Shown: positions 26,315-35,828, numbered from the stretch's first letter. The stretch: 64,000 nucleotides of DNA from Pseudomonas moorei (GCF_008801475.1 NZ_VZPP01000017.1:62001-126000), one strand, 5' to 3'. Program-made: numbers and translations. Notes: generated by a model from the letters alone, not told the origin.

Positions 26315-26421
26315 GGGAGAAACCGTCCCTGCGAAGGATCAACAGTGAGCATTGAACCAGAGGCGCCGGGAAAACACCCGACAAAAACACTAATGGCACA
26401 GTGCCTTGTCATAGGCAACGC

Positions 26422-27102
26422 CTAGTCAAGCAGATCCAGTTGAAGGTGCTCTGCCACCGCCTCGGCCGTCACCGCCTTGAGTTTCGGCACGCGTCCCAGG
26501 CAAGGCGCCGGGATTCGTTCGGCGAGGGTGGCCAGGTTTTCTTCCAGGCGCGAGGTCTTCGGATCGATGATGTTGGCCACCCAGCCTGCCAGTTGCAAAC
26601 CGTCTCGGGCAATCGCCTCGGCGGTCAGCAACGCATGGCTGATGCAACCCAGGCGCACACCAACCACCAGAATCACCGGCAGGTCCAGCGCCATCGCCAG
26701 GTCGGACAGATTGGCCTGGTCCGCCAACGGAACGCGCCAGCCGCCGGCGCCTTCGATCAGGGTGAAATCGGCCTGCATATCGAGAATCTGCCGCATCGGT
26801 GCCAACAAGGACTGCACCGTCAACGCCACGCCCGCCTCACGGGCAGCCAGGTGCGGAGCGATGGCCGGCTCGAACGCCACCGGGTTGACCTGTGCATAAG
26901 TCAACGGCAGTGAACATTCCGCCAGCAGCGCCAGCGCATCGGCATTACGCAAGCCCTTGGGCGTAACCTCGCAACCGGAAGCGACCGGCTTGCCCGCCGC
27001 CGTACTCAGGCCCGCCGAACGCGCCGCATGCAGCAACCCGGCGGCCACCGTGGTCTTGCCGACATCGGTGTCGGTGCCGGTGATGAAATAGGCTGCGCTC
27101 AT
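26422..27102 (-). CDS. bioD: dethiobiotin synthetase BioD
   Basis: Converts 7,8-diaminopelargonate, CO2 and ATP to dethiobiotin. The 226-residue protein has the Walker-A-type GTDTDVGKTT at residues 9-18, the substrate-binding lysine in AAGKPVASG, and the EGAGGWRVPL loop. Its start overlaps the end of bioC by four bases, making it the last gene of the bioBFHCD run. Confidence 0.96.
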   Translation of the reverse strand: MSAAYFITGTDTDVGKTTVAAGLLHAARSAGLSTAAGKPVASGCEVTPKGLRNADALALLAECSLPLTYAQVNPVAFEPAIAPHLAAREAGVALTVQSLLAPMRQILDMQADFTLIEGAGGWRVPLADQANLSDLAMALDLPVILVVGVRLGCISHALLTAEAIARDGLQLAGWVANIIDPKTSRLEENLATLAERIPAPCLGRVPKLKAVTAEAVAEHLQLDLLD

Positions 27103-27911
27103 AAGGGTTTCTCCAAAACGGCGTACACCACCTGATAAGTCGCCGGCAGTCCCTGGGCCTGGCGAAACTGCTCATAAGCTTCGATCAACCCCAGAATCCG
27201 CGCCCGGCCGGTCAAACCGCCCGGCCGACCTGGGTTCAGATTATGCGCCCCCAGCGCCTTGAGCTCATGGGTCAAGCTGCGCACATCGGGGTAATGCAAA
27301 ACATGGGGACGGGTTTCCAGACTGAGCGCCTGCAAACCACTGACCGCACACAGCTGCTGATAAACGGCGAACTCGCGGAAGCGGTTGACATGGACCATAC
27401 CGTCCACCTGCCGCCAACTGTCACGCAGTTCAAACAACGTACCCACACACAGACTAGCAAATGCGAAAACACCGCCCGGTTTCAGCACGCGCCGGGCCTC
27501 GCTGAGCACCGAGGCGAAGTCCTCGCACCACTGCACTGCCAGGCTGGAGTAGATCAGGTCGCAGGTCGAATCCCGCAGCGGCAAACGCTCGGCATCACCC
27601 GCGATGAAATGCGTGGCGCCGCCCAACGGCCGGGCATGGTTGAGCATGCCTTCGGCAATATCCAGCGCCACGCCGTGACTGGTGGGGAACCGCTCGCCCA
27701 GCGCACGGCTGAAATGCCCGGTGCCACACCCCATGTCCAGCCAGCGCCCCGGCACGAAATCATCCGGCAAACGACGCAGCAATTGGCTGCCGACGTCACG
27801 CTGCAACTCGGCCACGCTGTCGTAGCTTGCCGCTGCACGGGAGAAGGAAGCGGCTACCTGGCGCTTGTCGGGCAAACCGCCGGATAGAGTGGGAAGGGAT
27901 AAATCAGTCAT
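27099..27911 (-). CDS. bioC: malonyl-ACP O-methyltransferase BioC
   Basis: SAM-dependent methyltransferase that methylates malonyl-ACP to start pimelate synthesis by the fatty acid route. The 270-residue protein shows the SAM motif WLDMGCGTGHFSRAL and the post-motif LDIAEGML, YSSLAVQWC and VLKPGGVFAFAS. The open frame extends upstream, but the ATG at 27,911 overlaps the bioH stop by eight bases and gives the usual length. It is paired with BioH, which removes the methyl group. Confidence 0.95.
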   Translation of the reverse strand: MTDLSLPTLSGGLPDKRQVAASFSRAAASYDSVAELQRDVGSQLLRRLPDDFVPGRWLDMGCGTGHFSRALGERFPTSHGVALDIAEGMLNHARPLGGATHFIAGDAERLPLRDSTCDLIYSSLAVQWCEDFASVLSEARRVLKPGGVFAFASLCVGTLFELRDSWRQVDGMVHVNRFREFAVYQQLCAVSGLQALSLETRPHVLHYPDVRSLTHELKALGAHNLNPGRPGGLTGRARILGLIEAYEQFRQAQGLPATYQVVYAVLEKPL

Positions 27912-28635
27912 CACCGGACTCATGCAAAAAAGCCTGGATCGCCCCCGCCACACCGTGGGGGTCTTCCAGAAGAAACGCGTGGCTGGCCTGTTCAATCAGA
28001 CCGATTTCGATATCCGGCAGCAACGCCAGCAAGTCTCCCGCCGCTTCGGCCGGCACCAGCCCGTCGAGGCCGGCGAACAAATGCAGTTGCGGACCGCGAA
28101 ATGCTTGCAACGCTGGCCGGGTGTCCAGTTGTGCAAGCAACTCCAGGCCACTCATCAACACTGGCGCCGCCGTATGGGGCGCACCACCGAGCAACAATCG
28201 CGACAAACCGCGCGGGTCTACGGCGCCTTGCGCGCAGAGCAGTGAAAAGCGCTTCAACGTCATGCGTGGGTCGGTTGCACAGCCCGCCAGAAACGCATCG
28301 AAGGTTTCACCGGGCATCGCACTGGGCCAGTGTTCGTGGGCGACAAAGGACGGGTTGCTTGCCAGGGTCAGCAAGCCGCAGCAACGATCACCGCGACGCG
28401 CCGCCAATTCGCAGGCGAGCATGCCGCCCAGGGACCAACCGCCGAGCCAGGCGTCCTGCGGCAACGTCGAATCGAGTTCATCGAGCCATTCTTCAAGATC
28501 ACTCGACTCCAGTTCCGGTAACGGCTCGATCTCGACACGCAGGTGCTCATCCAGACCTTGCAACGCCGCAGCCAAGGGTTCCAGCGGTGAAACGCCGAGT
28601 CCCCAGCCGGGCAGCAGAATCAGTCGATCACGCAT
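27904..28635 (-). CDS. bioH: pimeloyl-ACP methyl ester esterase BioH
   Basis: Alpha/beta hydrolase that cleaves the methyl ester of pimeloyl-ACP and so ends chain extension. The 243-residue protein has the nucleophile elbow GGWSLGG with S68, an acid in FAGLDGLVP and the histidine in EQASHAFLLEDP. It overlaps bioF by eight bases and bioC by eight, a tight arrangement typical of Pseudomonas biotin operons. Confidence 0.94.
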   Translation of the reverse strand: MRDRLILLPGWGLGVSPLEPLAAALQGLDEHLRVEIEPLPELESSDLEEWLDELDSTLPQDAWLGGWSLGGMLACELAARRGDRCCGLLTLASNPSFVAHEHWPSAMPGETFDAFLAGCATDPRMTLKRFSLLCAQGAVDPRGLSRLLLGGAPHTAAPVLMSGLELLAQLDTRPALQAFRGPQLHLFAGLDGLVPAEAAGDLLALLPDIEIGLIEQASHAFLLEDPHGVAGAIQAFLHESGDD

Positions 28636-29806
28636 GGCTTGGCTCCGGTCCCAGTTGCTGAAAACAATCGGCCAGTCCCTCTAACAATAGCTGCACCTGC
28701 GCCTCGCTATGGGCGGCGGTCAGGGTCACGCGCAAACGGGCGCTGCCGGCGGGCACGGTCGGCGGGCGGATCGCGGTCACCATCAGGCCGCGCTCGCGCA
28801 ACATCTGCGACAGCCGCACCGCGCGCCCGGCGTCGCCCACCATGATCGGCTGGATCGGCGTGAAGCTGTCCATCAACTCCAGGCCGATCTGCTCGGCGCC
28901 CCGACGGAATTGGCTGATCAGCGTTTTCAGGTGCTCACGTCGCCAATGCTCACTGCGCAGCAGCTCCAGACTTTTCAGCGTGGCGCAGGCCAGGGCCGGA
29001 GGCTGGCTGGTGGTGTAGATGTAAGGGCGGGCGAACTGGATCAGGCTTTCGATCAGCTCCTCGCTGCCAGCGACAAAGGCGCCTGCGGTGCCGAACGCCT
29101 TGCCGAGGGTGCCGACCAGCACCGGCACGTCATCCTGGCTCAGGCCGAAATGCTCGACGATGCCGCCGCCGTTGGCCCCCAGAGGACCGAAACCATGGGC
29201 GTCATCGACCATCAGCCACGCGCCTTTGGCCTTGGCTTCCCGGGCCAGCGCCGGCAAGTCGGCGATGTCGCCGTCCATGCTGAACACGCCATCGGTGACC
29301 ACCAGGGTATTGCCGGTCGCCTTCTCAAGACGCTTGGCCAGACTCGCCGCGTCGTTATGCAGGTAGCGATTGAAGCGCGCGCCGGACAACAGTCCGGCAT
29401 CGAGCAACGACGCGTGATTGAGCCGGTCTTCGAGCACCGTATCGCCCTGCCCCACCAGCGCCGTCACCGCGCCGAGGTTGGCCATGTAACCGGTGGTGAA
29501 CAGCAAGGCACGCGGGCGCCCGGTCAGGTCAGCCAGGGCTTCTTCCAGCGCGTGATGCGGGCCACTGTGGCCGATCACCAGATGCGAGGCCCCGCCACCG
29601 ACGCCCCACTTCGACGCGCCAGCGCGCCAGGCTTCGATCACTTGCGGGTGATTGGCCAGGCCCAGGTAATCGTTGTTGCAGAACGCCAGCAATGGCTGAC
29701 CATCGACCACCACTTGCGGGCCTTGCGGGCTCTCAAGCAGCGGGCGCTGGCGGTAGAGGTTTTCGGCACGACGGGCAGCAAGGCGTGCGGCGAGATCGAA
29801 AGACAT
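28628..29806 (-). CDS. bioF: 8-amino-7-oxononanoate synthase BioF
   Basis: PLP enzyme that condenses pimeloyl-ACP/CoA with L-alanine. The 392-residue protein has the family features CNNDYLGLANHP, the cofactor contacts SMDGDIADLP and DDAHGFG, and the Schiff-base lysine K236 in VGTLGKAFGT. It is 193 bp after bioB; that spacer holds a REPIN, so bioB may be partly uncoupled from bioFHCD at the mRNA level. Confidence 0.96.
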   Translation of the reverse strand: MSFDLAARLAARRAENLYRQRPLLESPQGPQVVVDGQPLLAFCNNDYLGLANHPQVIEAWRAGASKWGVGGGASHLVIGHSGPHHALEEALADLTGRPRALLFTTGYMANLGAVTALVGQGDTVLEDRLNHASLLDAGLLSGARFNRYLHNDAASLAKRLEKATGNTLVVTDGVFSMDGDIADLPALAREAKAKGAWLMVDDAHGFGPLGANGGGIVEHFGLSQDDVPVLVGTLGKAFGTAGAFVAGSEELIESLIQFARPYIYTTSQPPALACATLKSLELLRSEHWRREHLKTLISQFRRGAEQIGLELMDSFTPIQPIMVGDAGRAVRLSQMLRERGLMVTAIRPPTVPAGSARLRVTLTAAHSEAQVQLLLEGLADCFQQLGPEPSHA

Positions 29807-29848
29807 GCAGGCCTCGGGGATCAGGTTTCAGAAGCAATCGCAGTTCCA

Positions 29849-29964
29849 TGTGGGAGCGGGCTTGCTCGCGATGGGCTTGAGGACGCCGCGGGGTATCAGA
29901 TGTCCCGTGTCATCGTTGACGACCATCGCGACGGTGCGACGATTCGACAGGCTCGCTCCTACAG
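29849..29964. repeat. REPIN between bioB and bioF
   Basis: REP heads TGTGGGAGCGGGCTTGCTCG and its inverted mate ending CTCGCTCCTACAG about 116 bp apart. The right half from 29,909 to 29,963 is identical over 55 bases to 49,680-49,734, so both come from the same recent element family. Confidence 0.85.
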
Positions 29965-29999
29965 GGTTTTGCATTCCAGCAATGGAACAGGCGCCGTGA

Positions 30000-31055
30000 T
30001 TAAACCGCCGCGTTATAAAACTGCTCGCTGCTCTTCTGCTCCACCAGCGCCTGTTCGATGGCGGCCTGATGAACTTCGTCGGCGTGCTCTTCGCGGGCTT
30101 CCGGCAGGATGCCCAGACGCGAGAACAGCTGCATGTCCTTGTCGGCCTGCGGGTTGGCGGTGGTCAGCAATTTCTCGCCGTAGAAAATCGAGTTGGCGCC
30201 GGCGAAGAACGCCAGGGCCTGCATCTGCTCGTTCATCGCTTCGCGGCCGGCGGACAGGCGCACGTGGGATTTCGGCATCAGGATCCGGGCAACGGCGAGC
30301 ATGCGAATGAAGTCGAATGGGTCGACGTCGTCGGCATTTTCCAGCGGTGTGCCGGCGACTTTCACCAGCATGTTGATCGGCACCGACTCCGGATGCTCCG
30401 GCAGGTTGGCCAGCTGGATCAGCAGGTTGGCGCGGTCGTCGAGGGACTCGCCCATGCCGAGAATGCCGCCGGAGCAGATTTTCATCCCCGAATCACGTAC
30501 GTACGCCAGGGTTTGCAGGCGTTCGCTGTAGGTGCGGGTGGTGATGATGCTGCCGTAGAACTCAGGCGAGGTATCGAGGTTGTGGTTGTAGTAGTCGAGG
30601 CCGGCCTTGGCCAGGGCTTCGGTCTGCTCCTGATCCAGGCGACCGAGGGTCATGCAGGTTTCCAGGCCCAGGGCTTTTACGCCTTCGACCATTTTCAGCA
30701 CGTAGGGCATGTCTTTGGCCGACGGGTGTTTCCACGCCGCGCCCATGCAGAAACGGGTCGAACCGATGGCCTTGGCCCGTGCAGCCTCTTCGAGGACCTT
30801 CTGCACTTCCATCAGTTTTTCTTTTTCCAGGCCGGTGTTGTAGTGACCGGACTGTGGGCAATATTTGCAATCTTCCGGGCAGGCGCCGGTTTTGATCGAC
30901 AGCAAGGTCGACACCTGAACACGGTTGGCGTCGAAATGCGCACGGTGCACCGTCTGAGCCTGGAACAACAGGTCGTTGAATGGCTGAACGAAGAGTGCTT
31001 TGACTTCGGCCAAAGACCAGTCATGACGCAGGGTTGCCGAGGTGCTGGCGCTCAT
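30000..31055 (-). CDS. bioB: biotin synthase BioB
   Basis: Radical SAM enzyme that inserts sulfur into dethiobiotin. The 351-residue protein carries the CX3CX2C cluster motif (C59, C63, C66 in ACPEDCKYC), the YNHNLDTSPEFYG segment with ligands of the second cluster, and RLSAGREAM with the conserved arginine. AAGGAAG precedes the ATG. It is the first gene of the minus-strand biotin set and is divergent from comF with only 86 bp between starts; a BirA-type operator overlaps the comF start. Confidence 0.97.
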   Translation of the reverse strand: MSASTSATLRHDWSLAEVKALFVQPFNDLLFQAQTVHRAHFDANRVQVSTLLSIKTGACPEDCKYCPQSGHYNTGLEKEKLMEVQKVLEEAARAKAIGSTRFCMGAAWKHPSAKDMPYVLKMVEGVKALGLETCMTLGRLDQEQTEALAKAGLDYYNHNLDTSPEFYGSIITTRTYSERLQTLAYVRDSGMKICSGGILGMGESLDDRANLLIQLANLPEHPESVPINMLVKVAGTPLENADDVDPFDFIRMLAVARILMPKSHVRLSAGREAMNEQMQALAFFAGANSIFYGEKLLTTANPQADKDMQLFSRLGILPEAREEHADEVHQAAIEQALVEQKSSEQFYNAAV

Positions 31056-31124
31056 GGGTGCTTCCTTTTTATGCTTGGACAGGCGGCTGGGGATGGAATC
31101 GCAGTCGCATCAAGATGTTTCGGC

Positions 31125-31179
31125 ATATTTAAGGAAGAGCGATGCACTGTCAACCTCGATACCAAGGACCGGTTTACAT
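31125..31179 (-). promoter_or_regulatory. BirA-type operator with bioB promoter
   Basis: Plus-strand arms CTGTCAACC (31,147-31,155) and GGTTTACAT (31,171-31,179), 15 bases apart, match the BirA box TTGTAAACC-N15-GGTTTACAA at 15 of 18 arm positions. Read on the minus strand, the left arm supplies TTGACA (31,153-31,148), then 17 bases, then AAATAT, a plausible bioB promoter. Binding of biotinylated-BirA would thus block the -35. Confidence 0.72.
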
Positions 31180-31882
31180 CTGGTTAAAAAACAATCAACC
31201 CTGCCTGCTCTGTGATGAACCCGCCGATGGCACCACGCCCATCTGCGTCAGCTGCGAAACCGAGCTGCCCTGGCTCGGCGATCATTGCCAGACCTGTGCC
31301 CTGCCCATGCCGGCTTCGGGCCTCGAGTGCGGCCAATGCCTGCACCGGCCTCCCGCTTTTAAACAGGTGATCGCACCCTGGACTTATGGATTCCCGATCG
31401 ACAGCCTGATTACCCGTTTCAAACACAACGCGAAATGGCCTTATGGTCACCTGCTCGGCGAACTTCTCGCCCAATCGCTGCAACATCGCTTCGACGACGA
31501 CCTGGCCCGCCCCGATGCGCTGGTACCCGTACCGATGGCCAACCGGCGTCTGCGCCAACGGGGGTTCAATCAGGCCGCCATGCTGGCGCGCCGGCTCAGC
31601 GCCCACCTTGATATACCTTCCGATGAACGGTTGCTGCTCAGACCCCACGACACGGATGCTCAACAAGACTTGAATGCCGAGGCGCGCAAAAAAAACCTGC
31701 GCAATGCCTTCGCCCTGGCCGCCGACGCTTCGCCAAAAGGACGCCACCTGGCACTGGTGGACGATGTCCTGACCACCGGCGCCACCGCGCAAGCCATCGC
31801 GCGCCTGCTGATGGACGCGGGCGCCAGGCAGGTCGACGTCTATTGCCTGGCACGCACGCCCAAACCTGGCGAGTCGCCGTGA
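31142..31882 (+). CDS. ComF family phosphoribosyltransferase-like protein
   Basis: 246-residue ComF/GntX-type protein. An N-terminal zinc ribbon (CLLCDEP, ICVSCE, CQTCALP, CGQCLHRPP, four CxxC pairs) is followed by a type I phosphoribosyltransferase-like domain with the PRPP loop LALVDDVLTTGATA. Relatives are required for DNA uptake in some naturally transformable bacteria and for use of DNA as nutrient, though many species keep the gene without known competence. AAGGAAG five bases before the ATG supports this start, even though the first twelve codons overlap the bioB operator. Confidence 0.9.
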   Translation: MHCQPRYQGPVYIWLKNNQPCLLCDEPADGTTPICVSCETELPWLGDHCQTCALPMPASGLECGQCLHRPPAFKQVIAPWTYGFPIDSLITRFKHNAKWPYGHLLGELLAQSLQHRFDDDLARPDALVPVPMANRRLRQRGFNQAAMLARRLSAHLDIPSDERLLLRPHDTDAQQDLNAEARKKNLRNAFALAADASPKGRHLALVDDVLTTGATAQAIARLLMDAGARQVDVYCLARTPKPGESP

Positions 31883-31945
31883 CTTGACTCCCGCGCCCCG
31901 AGCCGCCAACGTCCGCTTCATCGTCACAGCCCATAGCGCCTTGCC

Positions 31946-32710
31946 ATGTCCTTGCCTACATTGTTGTCCCAGCACATTGTCCGCCGCCCGCAGCGCATTG
32001 CGCTGTTGCAACACATCGCCGAACAGGGGTCGATCACTCGCGCGGCGAAAAGCGCGGGCCTGAGCTACAAGGCGGCCTGGGACGCGATTGACGAGCTGAA
32101 CAACCTCGCGCAGAAACCACTGGTGGAACGCAGCGTCGGCGGCAAGGGCGGTGGCGGCGCCAAACTGTCCGCCGAAGGGGAGCGGGTCTTGCGCCTCTAT
32201 CAAAAACTGCAGGCGTTGCAGGCCCAGGTCCTGGAAGCGGCTGAAGAAGCCAGCGACCTCGACCTGCTCGGTCGCCTGATGCTCAGGACCAGCGCACGCA
32301 ATCAGTTGCACGGCAAGGTGGTGGCCATTGAAACCCAAGGGCATAACGACCGGGTCCGCCTTGAGCTGGCCAAAGGCTTGAGCCTCGATGCGCAAATTAC
32401 CCACGACAGCACCCTGCGCCTGGACCTGCAAACCGGCACTGAAGTCGTGGCCCTGATCAAGGCCGGCTGGCTTGACCTGCTCGGCAGCGACGATGCAGCA
32501 ACACCCGGACACAATTGCCTGGAGGGCGTCATCGACCAGATCCTCGACGCCGAAGACGGTCCCTGCGAAGTGCGCATCGGCCTGCCCAATGGCCAGACCC
32601 TCTGCGCCCTGGCCGAATCCCGGCATTTGCAATCACGCCAGCTGGGCACCGGCAAATCCGTACGCGTGCAGTTCTCGCCGTCCAACGTTTTGCTCGGCAC
32701 GCCGCTGTAA
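31946..32710 (+). CDS. modE: molybdate-responsive regulator ModE
   Basis: 254-residue regulator with an N-terminal winged helix (RIALLQHIAEQGSITRAAKS, GLSYKAAWDAIDELN, and the glycine-rich wing GGKGGGGAKLS) and two C-terminal TOBE/Mop domains (SARNQLHGKVVAIE, and the later EVVALIKAGWLDLL) that bind molybdate. ModE represses molybdate transport genes when molybdate is plentiful. No modABC genes lie in the window, so it acts at a distance. The gene follows comF by 63 bp. Confidence 0.92.
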   Translation: MSLPTLLSQHIVRRPQRIALLQHIAEQGSITRAAKSAGLSYKAAWDAIDELNNLAQKPLVERSVGGKGGGGAKLSAEGERVLRLYQKLQALQAQVLEAAEEASDLDLLGRLMLRTSARNQLHGKVVAIETQGHNDRVRLELAKGLSLDAQITHDSTLRLDLQTGTEVVALIKAGWLDLLGSDDAATPGHNCLEGVIDQILDAEDGPCEVRIGLPNGQTLCALAESRHLQSRQLGTGKSVRVQFSPSNVLLGTPL

Positions 32711-32777
32711 AGACAACTGAAACAAAAGCTTCATCCCCCATCATTAAGGTGACTGCAAAATTCGCAGGGAGCCTTAT

Positions 32778-34679
32778 GTGAGCCTATTAGAAGACAACCA
32801 ACCCACCGACCTCGAACAAATGGTCGGCCTCAGCCGTCGCGGTTTCATCAGCGCGGGCGCCCTGTGCGGTGCCGCCATGTTTCTCGGCGGCAACCTGTTG
32901 AGCCGTAGTGTGCTGGCCGCTGGAGTCAGCGCCGGCAACAGCCAATTGCTGGGCTTCGACAGCATCCCCGCCGCCACCAGCGATGCGATCACCCTGCCGC
33001 CTGGCTACAAATCCTCGGTACTGATCAGTTGGGGCCAGCCCCTGCAGAAAAACGGTCCGGCCTTCGACCCGAGCGGCAATGGCACGGCCGAGCATCAGGA
33101 AGTGCAGTTCGGCGACAACAACGACGGTATGAGCCTGTTTGAATTCCCCGGTGAAAAAGACCGGGCGCTAATGGCGATCAATAACGAATACACCAACTAC
33201 CGCTACCTCTATCCCCACGGCGGCATGCCGCAGTCGGCGCAAGACGTGCGCAAGGCGTTGGCCTGCGAAGGCGTGTCGGTGATCGAAGTGCAGCGCAAGA
33301 ATGGTCACTGGCAGTTCGTCCAGGGCTCGCACTACAACCGACGCATCCACGGCAATTCGCCGATCAGCCTGAGCGGCCCGGCAGCGGGTCACGACCTGTT
33401 GAAAACCAGCGCCGACCCGCATGGCAAGAACGTCCTCGGGACGTTCCAGAACTGCGCCAACGGCAAGACGCCGTGGGGCACGTATCTGACCTGCGAAGAG
33501 AACTTCACCGACTGCTTCGGCAGCAGCGATGCCGAACAGAAATTCGATGCCGCACAGAAGCGCTACGGCGCGGTGGCGACCAGCAAAGAAATCAACTGGC
33601 ACCCGCACAACGAGCGCTTCGACCTGGCCAAGAACCCCAACGAACTCAACCGTCACGGCTGGGTGGTGGAGATCGACCCGTTCGACCCGAAATCGACCCC
33701 GGTCAAACGCACCGCACTGGGCCGCTTCAAACATGAAAACGCGGCCCTGGCGGAAACCGGCGACGGTCGTGCCGTGGTGTACATGGGCGACGATGAACGC
33801 GGCGAGTTCATCTACAAATTCGTCAGCCGCGACAAGATCGACCACAAGAATCCCAAGGCCAACCGCGACCTGCTGGACCACGGCACCTTGTACGTGGCGC
33901 GTTTCGACGCCGGTGACGGGAACGCTGATCACCCCAAAGGCCAGGGTGAATGGATCGAACTGACCCACGGCAAGAACGGCATCGACGCCAGCAGCGGGTT
34001 TGCCGATCAGGCCGAAGTACTGATTCATGCACGCCTGGCCGCCAGCGTGGTGAAAGCCACGCGCATGGATCGCCCGGAATGGATCGTCGTCAGCCCCATG
34101 GACGGCCAGGTTTACTGCACGCTGACCAACAACGCCAAACGCGGTGAAGACGGCCAGCCAGTAGGCGGTCCGAACCCGCGGGAGAAGAACGTCTACGGGC
34201 AAATCCTGCGCTGGCGCACCGACCGAGATGACCATGGCGCGAACACGTTCGCCTGGGACTTGTTCGTGGTCGCGGGCAACCCGCAGGTGCATGCCGGGAC
34301 GCCGAAGGGCGGGTCGTCGAACATCACGGCCCAGAACATGTTCAACAGCCCCGATGGATTGGGTTTCGACAAGGCCGGGCGCTTGTGGATTCTGACCGAC
34401 GGCGACATGAGCAATGCCGGCGACTTTGCGGGCATGGGCAACAACCAGATGCTTTGTGCCGATCCGCAGACGGGTGAGATTCGCCGCTTCATGGTCGGGC
34501 CGATTGGTTGCGAGGTGACGGGGATCTGCTTCTCGCCGGATCAAAAGACGCTGTTCGTCGGGATTCAGCATCCAGGTGAAAACGGCGGATCAACCTTCCC
34601 CGAGCATTTGCCGAACGGTAAGCCGCGGTCTTCGGTGATGGCGATTACCCGAGAGGATGGCGGGGTCGTCGGCGCCTGA
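32778..34679 (+). CDS. PhoX family phosphatase, Tat-exported
   Basis: 633-residue DUF839/PhoX protein. The twin-arginine signal SRRGFIS begins at about residue 19 with a hydrophobic stretch to LAAG, indicating folded export through Tat. The body has conserved PhoX segments such as GTYLTCEENFTDCFG, INWHPHNERFDLAKNP, RFKHENAAL and GICFSPDQKTLFVGIQHPGE, which line the calcium/iron active site in the family. It should release phosphate from organic esters in the periplasm. The start is GTG with AGGGA upstream. No Pho box was found before it. It is often called alkaline phosphatase PhoX, but some DUF839 members have other substrates. Confidence 0.85.
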   Translation: MSLLEDNQPTDLEQMVGLSRRGFISAGALCGAAMFLGGNLLSRSVLAAGVSAGNSQLLGFDSIPAATSDAITLPPGYKSSVLISWGQPLQKNGPAFDPSGNGTAEHQEVQFGDNNDGMSLFEFPGEKDRALMAINNEYTNYRYLYPHGGMPQSAQDVRKALACEGVSVIEVQRKNGHWQFVQGSHYNRRIHGNSPISLSGPAAGHDLLKTSADPHGKNVLGTFQNCANGKTPWGTYLTCEENFTDCFGSSDAEQKFDAAQKRYGAVATSKEINWHPHNERFDLAKNPNELNRHGWVVEIDPFDPKSTPVKRTALGRFKHENAALAETGDGRAVVYMGDDERGEFIYKFVSRDKIDHKNPKANRDLLDHGTLYVARFDAGDGNADHPKGQGEWIELTHGKNGIDASSGFADQAEVLIHARLAASVVKATRMDRPEWIVVSPMDGQVYCTLTNNAKRGEDGQPVGGPNPREKNVYGQILRWRTDRDDHGANTFAWDLFVVAGNPQVHAGTPKGGSSNITAQNMFNSPDGLGFDKAGRLWILTDGDMSNAGDFAGMGNNQMLCADPQTGEIRRFMVGPIGCEVTGICFSPDQKTLFVGIQHPGENGGSTFPEHLPNGKPRSSVMAITREDGGVVGA

Positions 34680-34687
34680 TAAGGCCT

Positions 34688-34748
34688 CATCGCGAGCAGG
34701 CTCGCTCCCACATGGGCAACACCGAACCTGTGGAGCTTGCTCGCGATG
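34688..34748. repeat. REPIN after phoX
   Basis: REP heads CATCGCGAGCAGGCTCGCTC and its mate (TGTGGAGCTTGCTCGCGATG, degenerate) face each other about 20 bp apart, within the phoX-srkA spacer. Confidence 0.75.
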
Positions 34749-34853
34749 ACGTCAGCCCAAACCACACACATCTCAAGCCCAGTCACTAAAGAAGCCCCGT
34801 CTGCGCTACCATGCATGGCCGGACGCGGCAGCCTGCTGCGCGCAGGAGTCAGC

Positions 34854-35828
34854 ATGGCCCACCCGTTTGAAACGCTCACCCCAGACCTCGTGCTCGATGC
34901 CGTCGAAAGCATCGGCTTTCTCAGCGACGCTCGCATTCTGGCGCTCAACAGCTATGAGAACCGCGTCTATCAAGTCGGCATCGAAGACTCCGAGCCGCTG
35001 ATCGCCAAGTTCTACCGTCCGCAGCGCTGGACCAACGAAGCGATTCTCGAAGAACACCAGTTCACCTTCGAACTTGCCGATGTCGAGGTGCCGGTCGTCG
35101 CGCCGCTGATCCATAACGGTGAAACCCTGCACGAACACAACGGCTTTCGCTTCACCCTGTTCCCCCGCCGTGGTGGCCGTGCGCCGGAGCCAGGCAACCT
35201 CGATCAGTTGTATCGCCTCGGGCAACTGCTCGGTCGCCTGCACGCGGTGGGCGCGACCAAGCCGTTCGTGCACCGTGAAGCACTGGGTGTGAAAAACTTT
35301 GGTTATGACTCGCTGACCACCTTGCTCGAAGGCAACTTCATCCCCCGCAGCCTGCTGCCGGCCTACGAGTCGGTGGCCCGTGATCTGCTCAAGCGCGTGG
35401 AAGAGGTCTACGACGCCACGCCACACCAGAACATCCGCATGCATGGCGACTGCCACCCCGGCAACATGATGTGCCGCGACGAGATGTTCCACATCGTCGA
35501 CCTCGACGACTGCCGCATGGGCCCTGCGGTGCAGGACATCTGGATGATGCTGGCAGGGGATCGACAGGATTGCCTGGGGCAGTTGTCGGAGTTGATGGAC
35601 GGCTACAACGAATTCCACGATTTCAACCCGCGCGAACTGGCCTTGATCGAACCACTGCGCGCCTTGCGCCTGATGCACTACAGTGCCTGGCTCGCCCGCC
35701 GCTGGGACGACCCGGCCTTCCCGCGCAGTTTTCCGTGGTTCGGGACGGAAAGGTATTGGGGCGATCAAGTGTTGGCATTGCGTGAACAACTCGCGGCACT
35801 CAACGAAGAACCGCTGAAACTTTTCTAA
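34854..35828 (+). CDS. srkA: stress response kinase A (YihE/RdoA family)
   Basis: 324-residue Ser/Thr protein kinase of the aminoglycoside-phosphotransferase fold. Visible features are the ATP lysine in EPLIAKFYRP, the catalytic loop MHGDCHPGNMM (H-G-D-x-x-x-x-N) and the metal aspartates in HIVDLDDCRMGP. In E. coli the enzyme protects against oxidative and Cpx-linked stress. The open frame begins 39 codons earlier, but AGGAG at 34,844 sets the start at 34,854 (MAHPFETLTP), which matches the family length. Confidence 0.92.
   Translation: MAHPFETLTPDLVLDAVESIGFLSDARILALNSYENRVYQVGIEDSEPLIAKFYRPQRWTNEAILEEHQFTFELADVEVPVVAPLIHNGETLHEHNGFRFTLFPRRGGRAPEPGNLDQLYRLGQLLGRLHAVGATKPFVHREALGVKNFGYDSLTTLLEGNFIPRSLLPAYESVARDLLKRVEEVYDATPHQNIRMHGDCHPGNMMCRDEMFHIVDLDDCRMGPAVQDIWMMLAGDRQDCLGQLSELMDGYNEFHDFNPRELALIEPLRALRLMHYSAWLARRWDDPAFPRSFPWFGTERYWGDQVLALREQLAALNEEPLKLF

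Noticed and set aside
31142..31202. Moving the comF start downstream to free the BirA box from coding sequence
   Set aside because: No ATG, GTG or TTG with a ribosome site occurs before the first zinc-ribbon cysteines, whereas ATG 31,142 has a good AAGGAAG.
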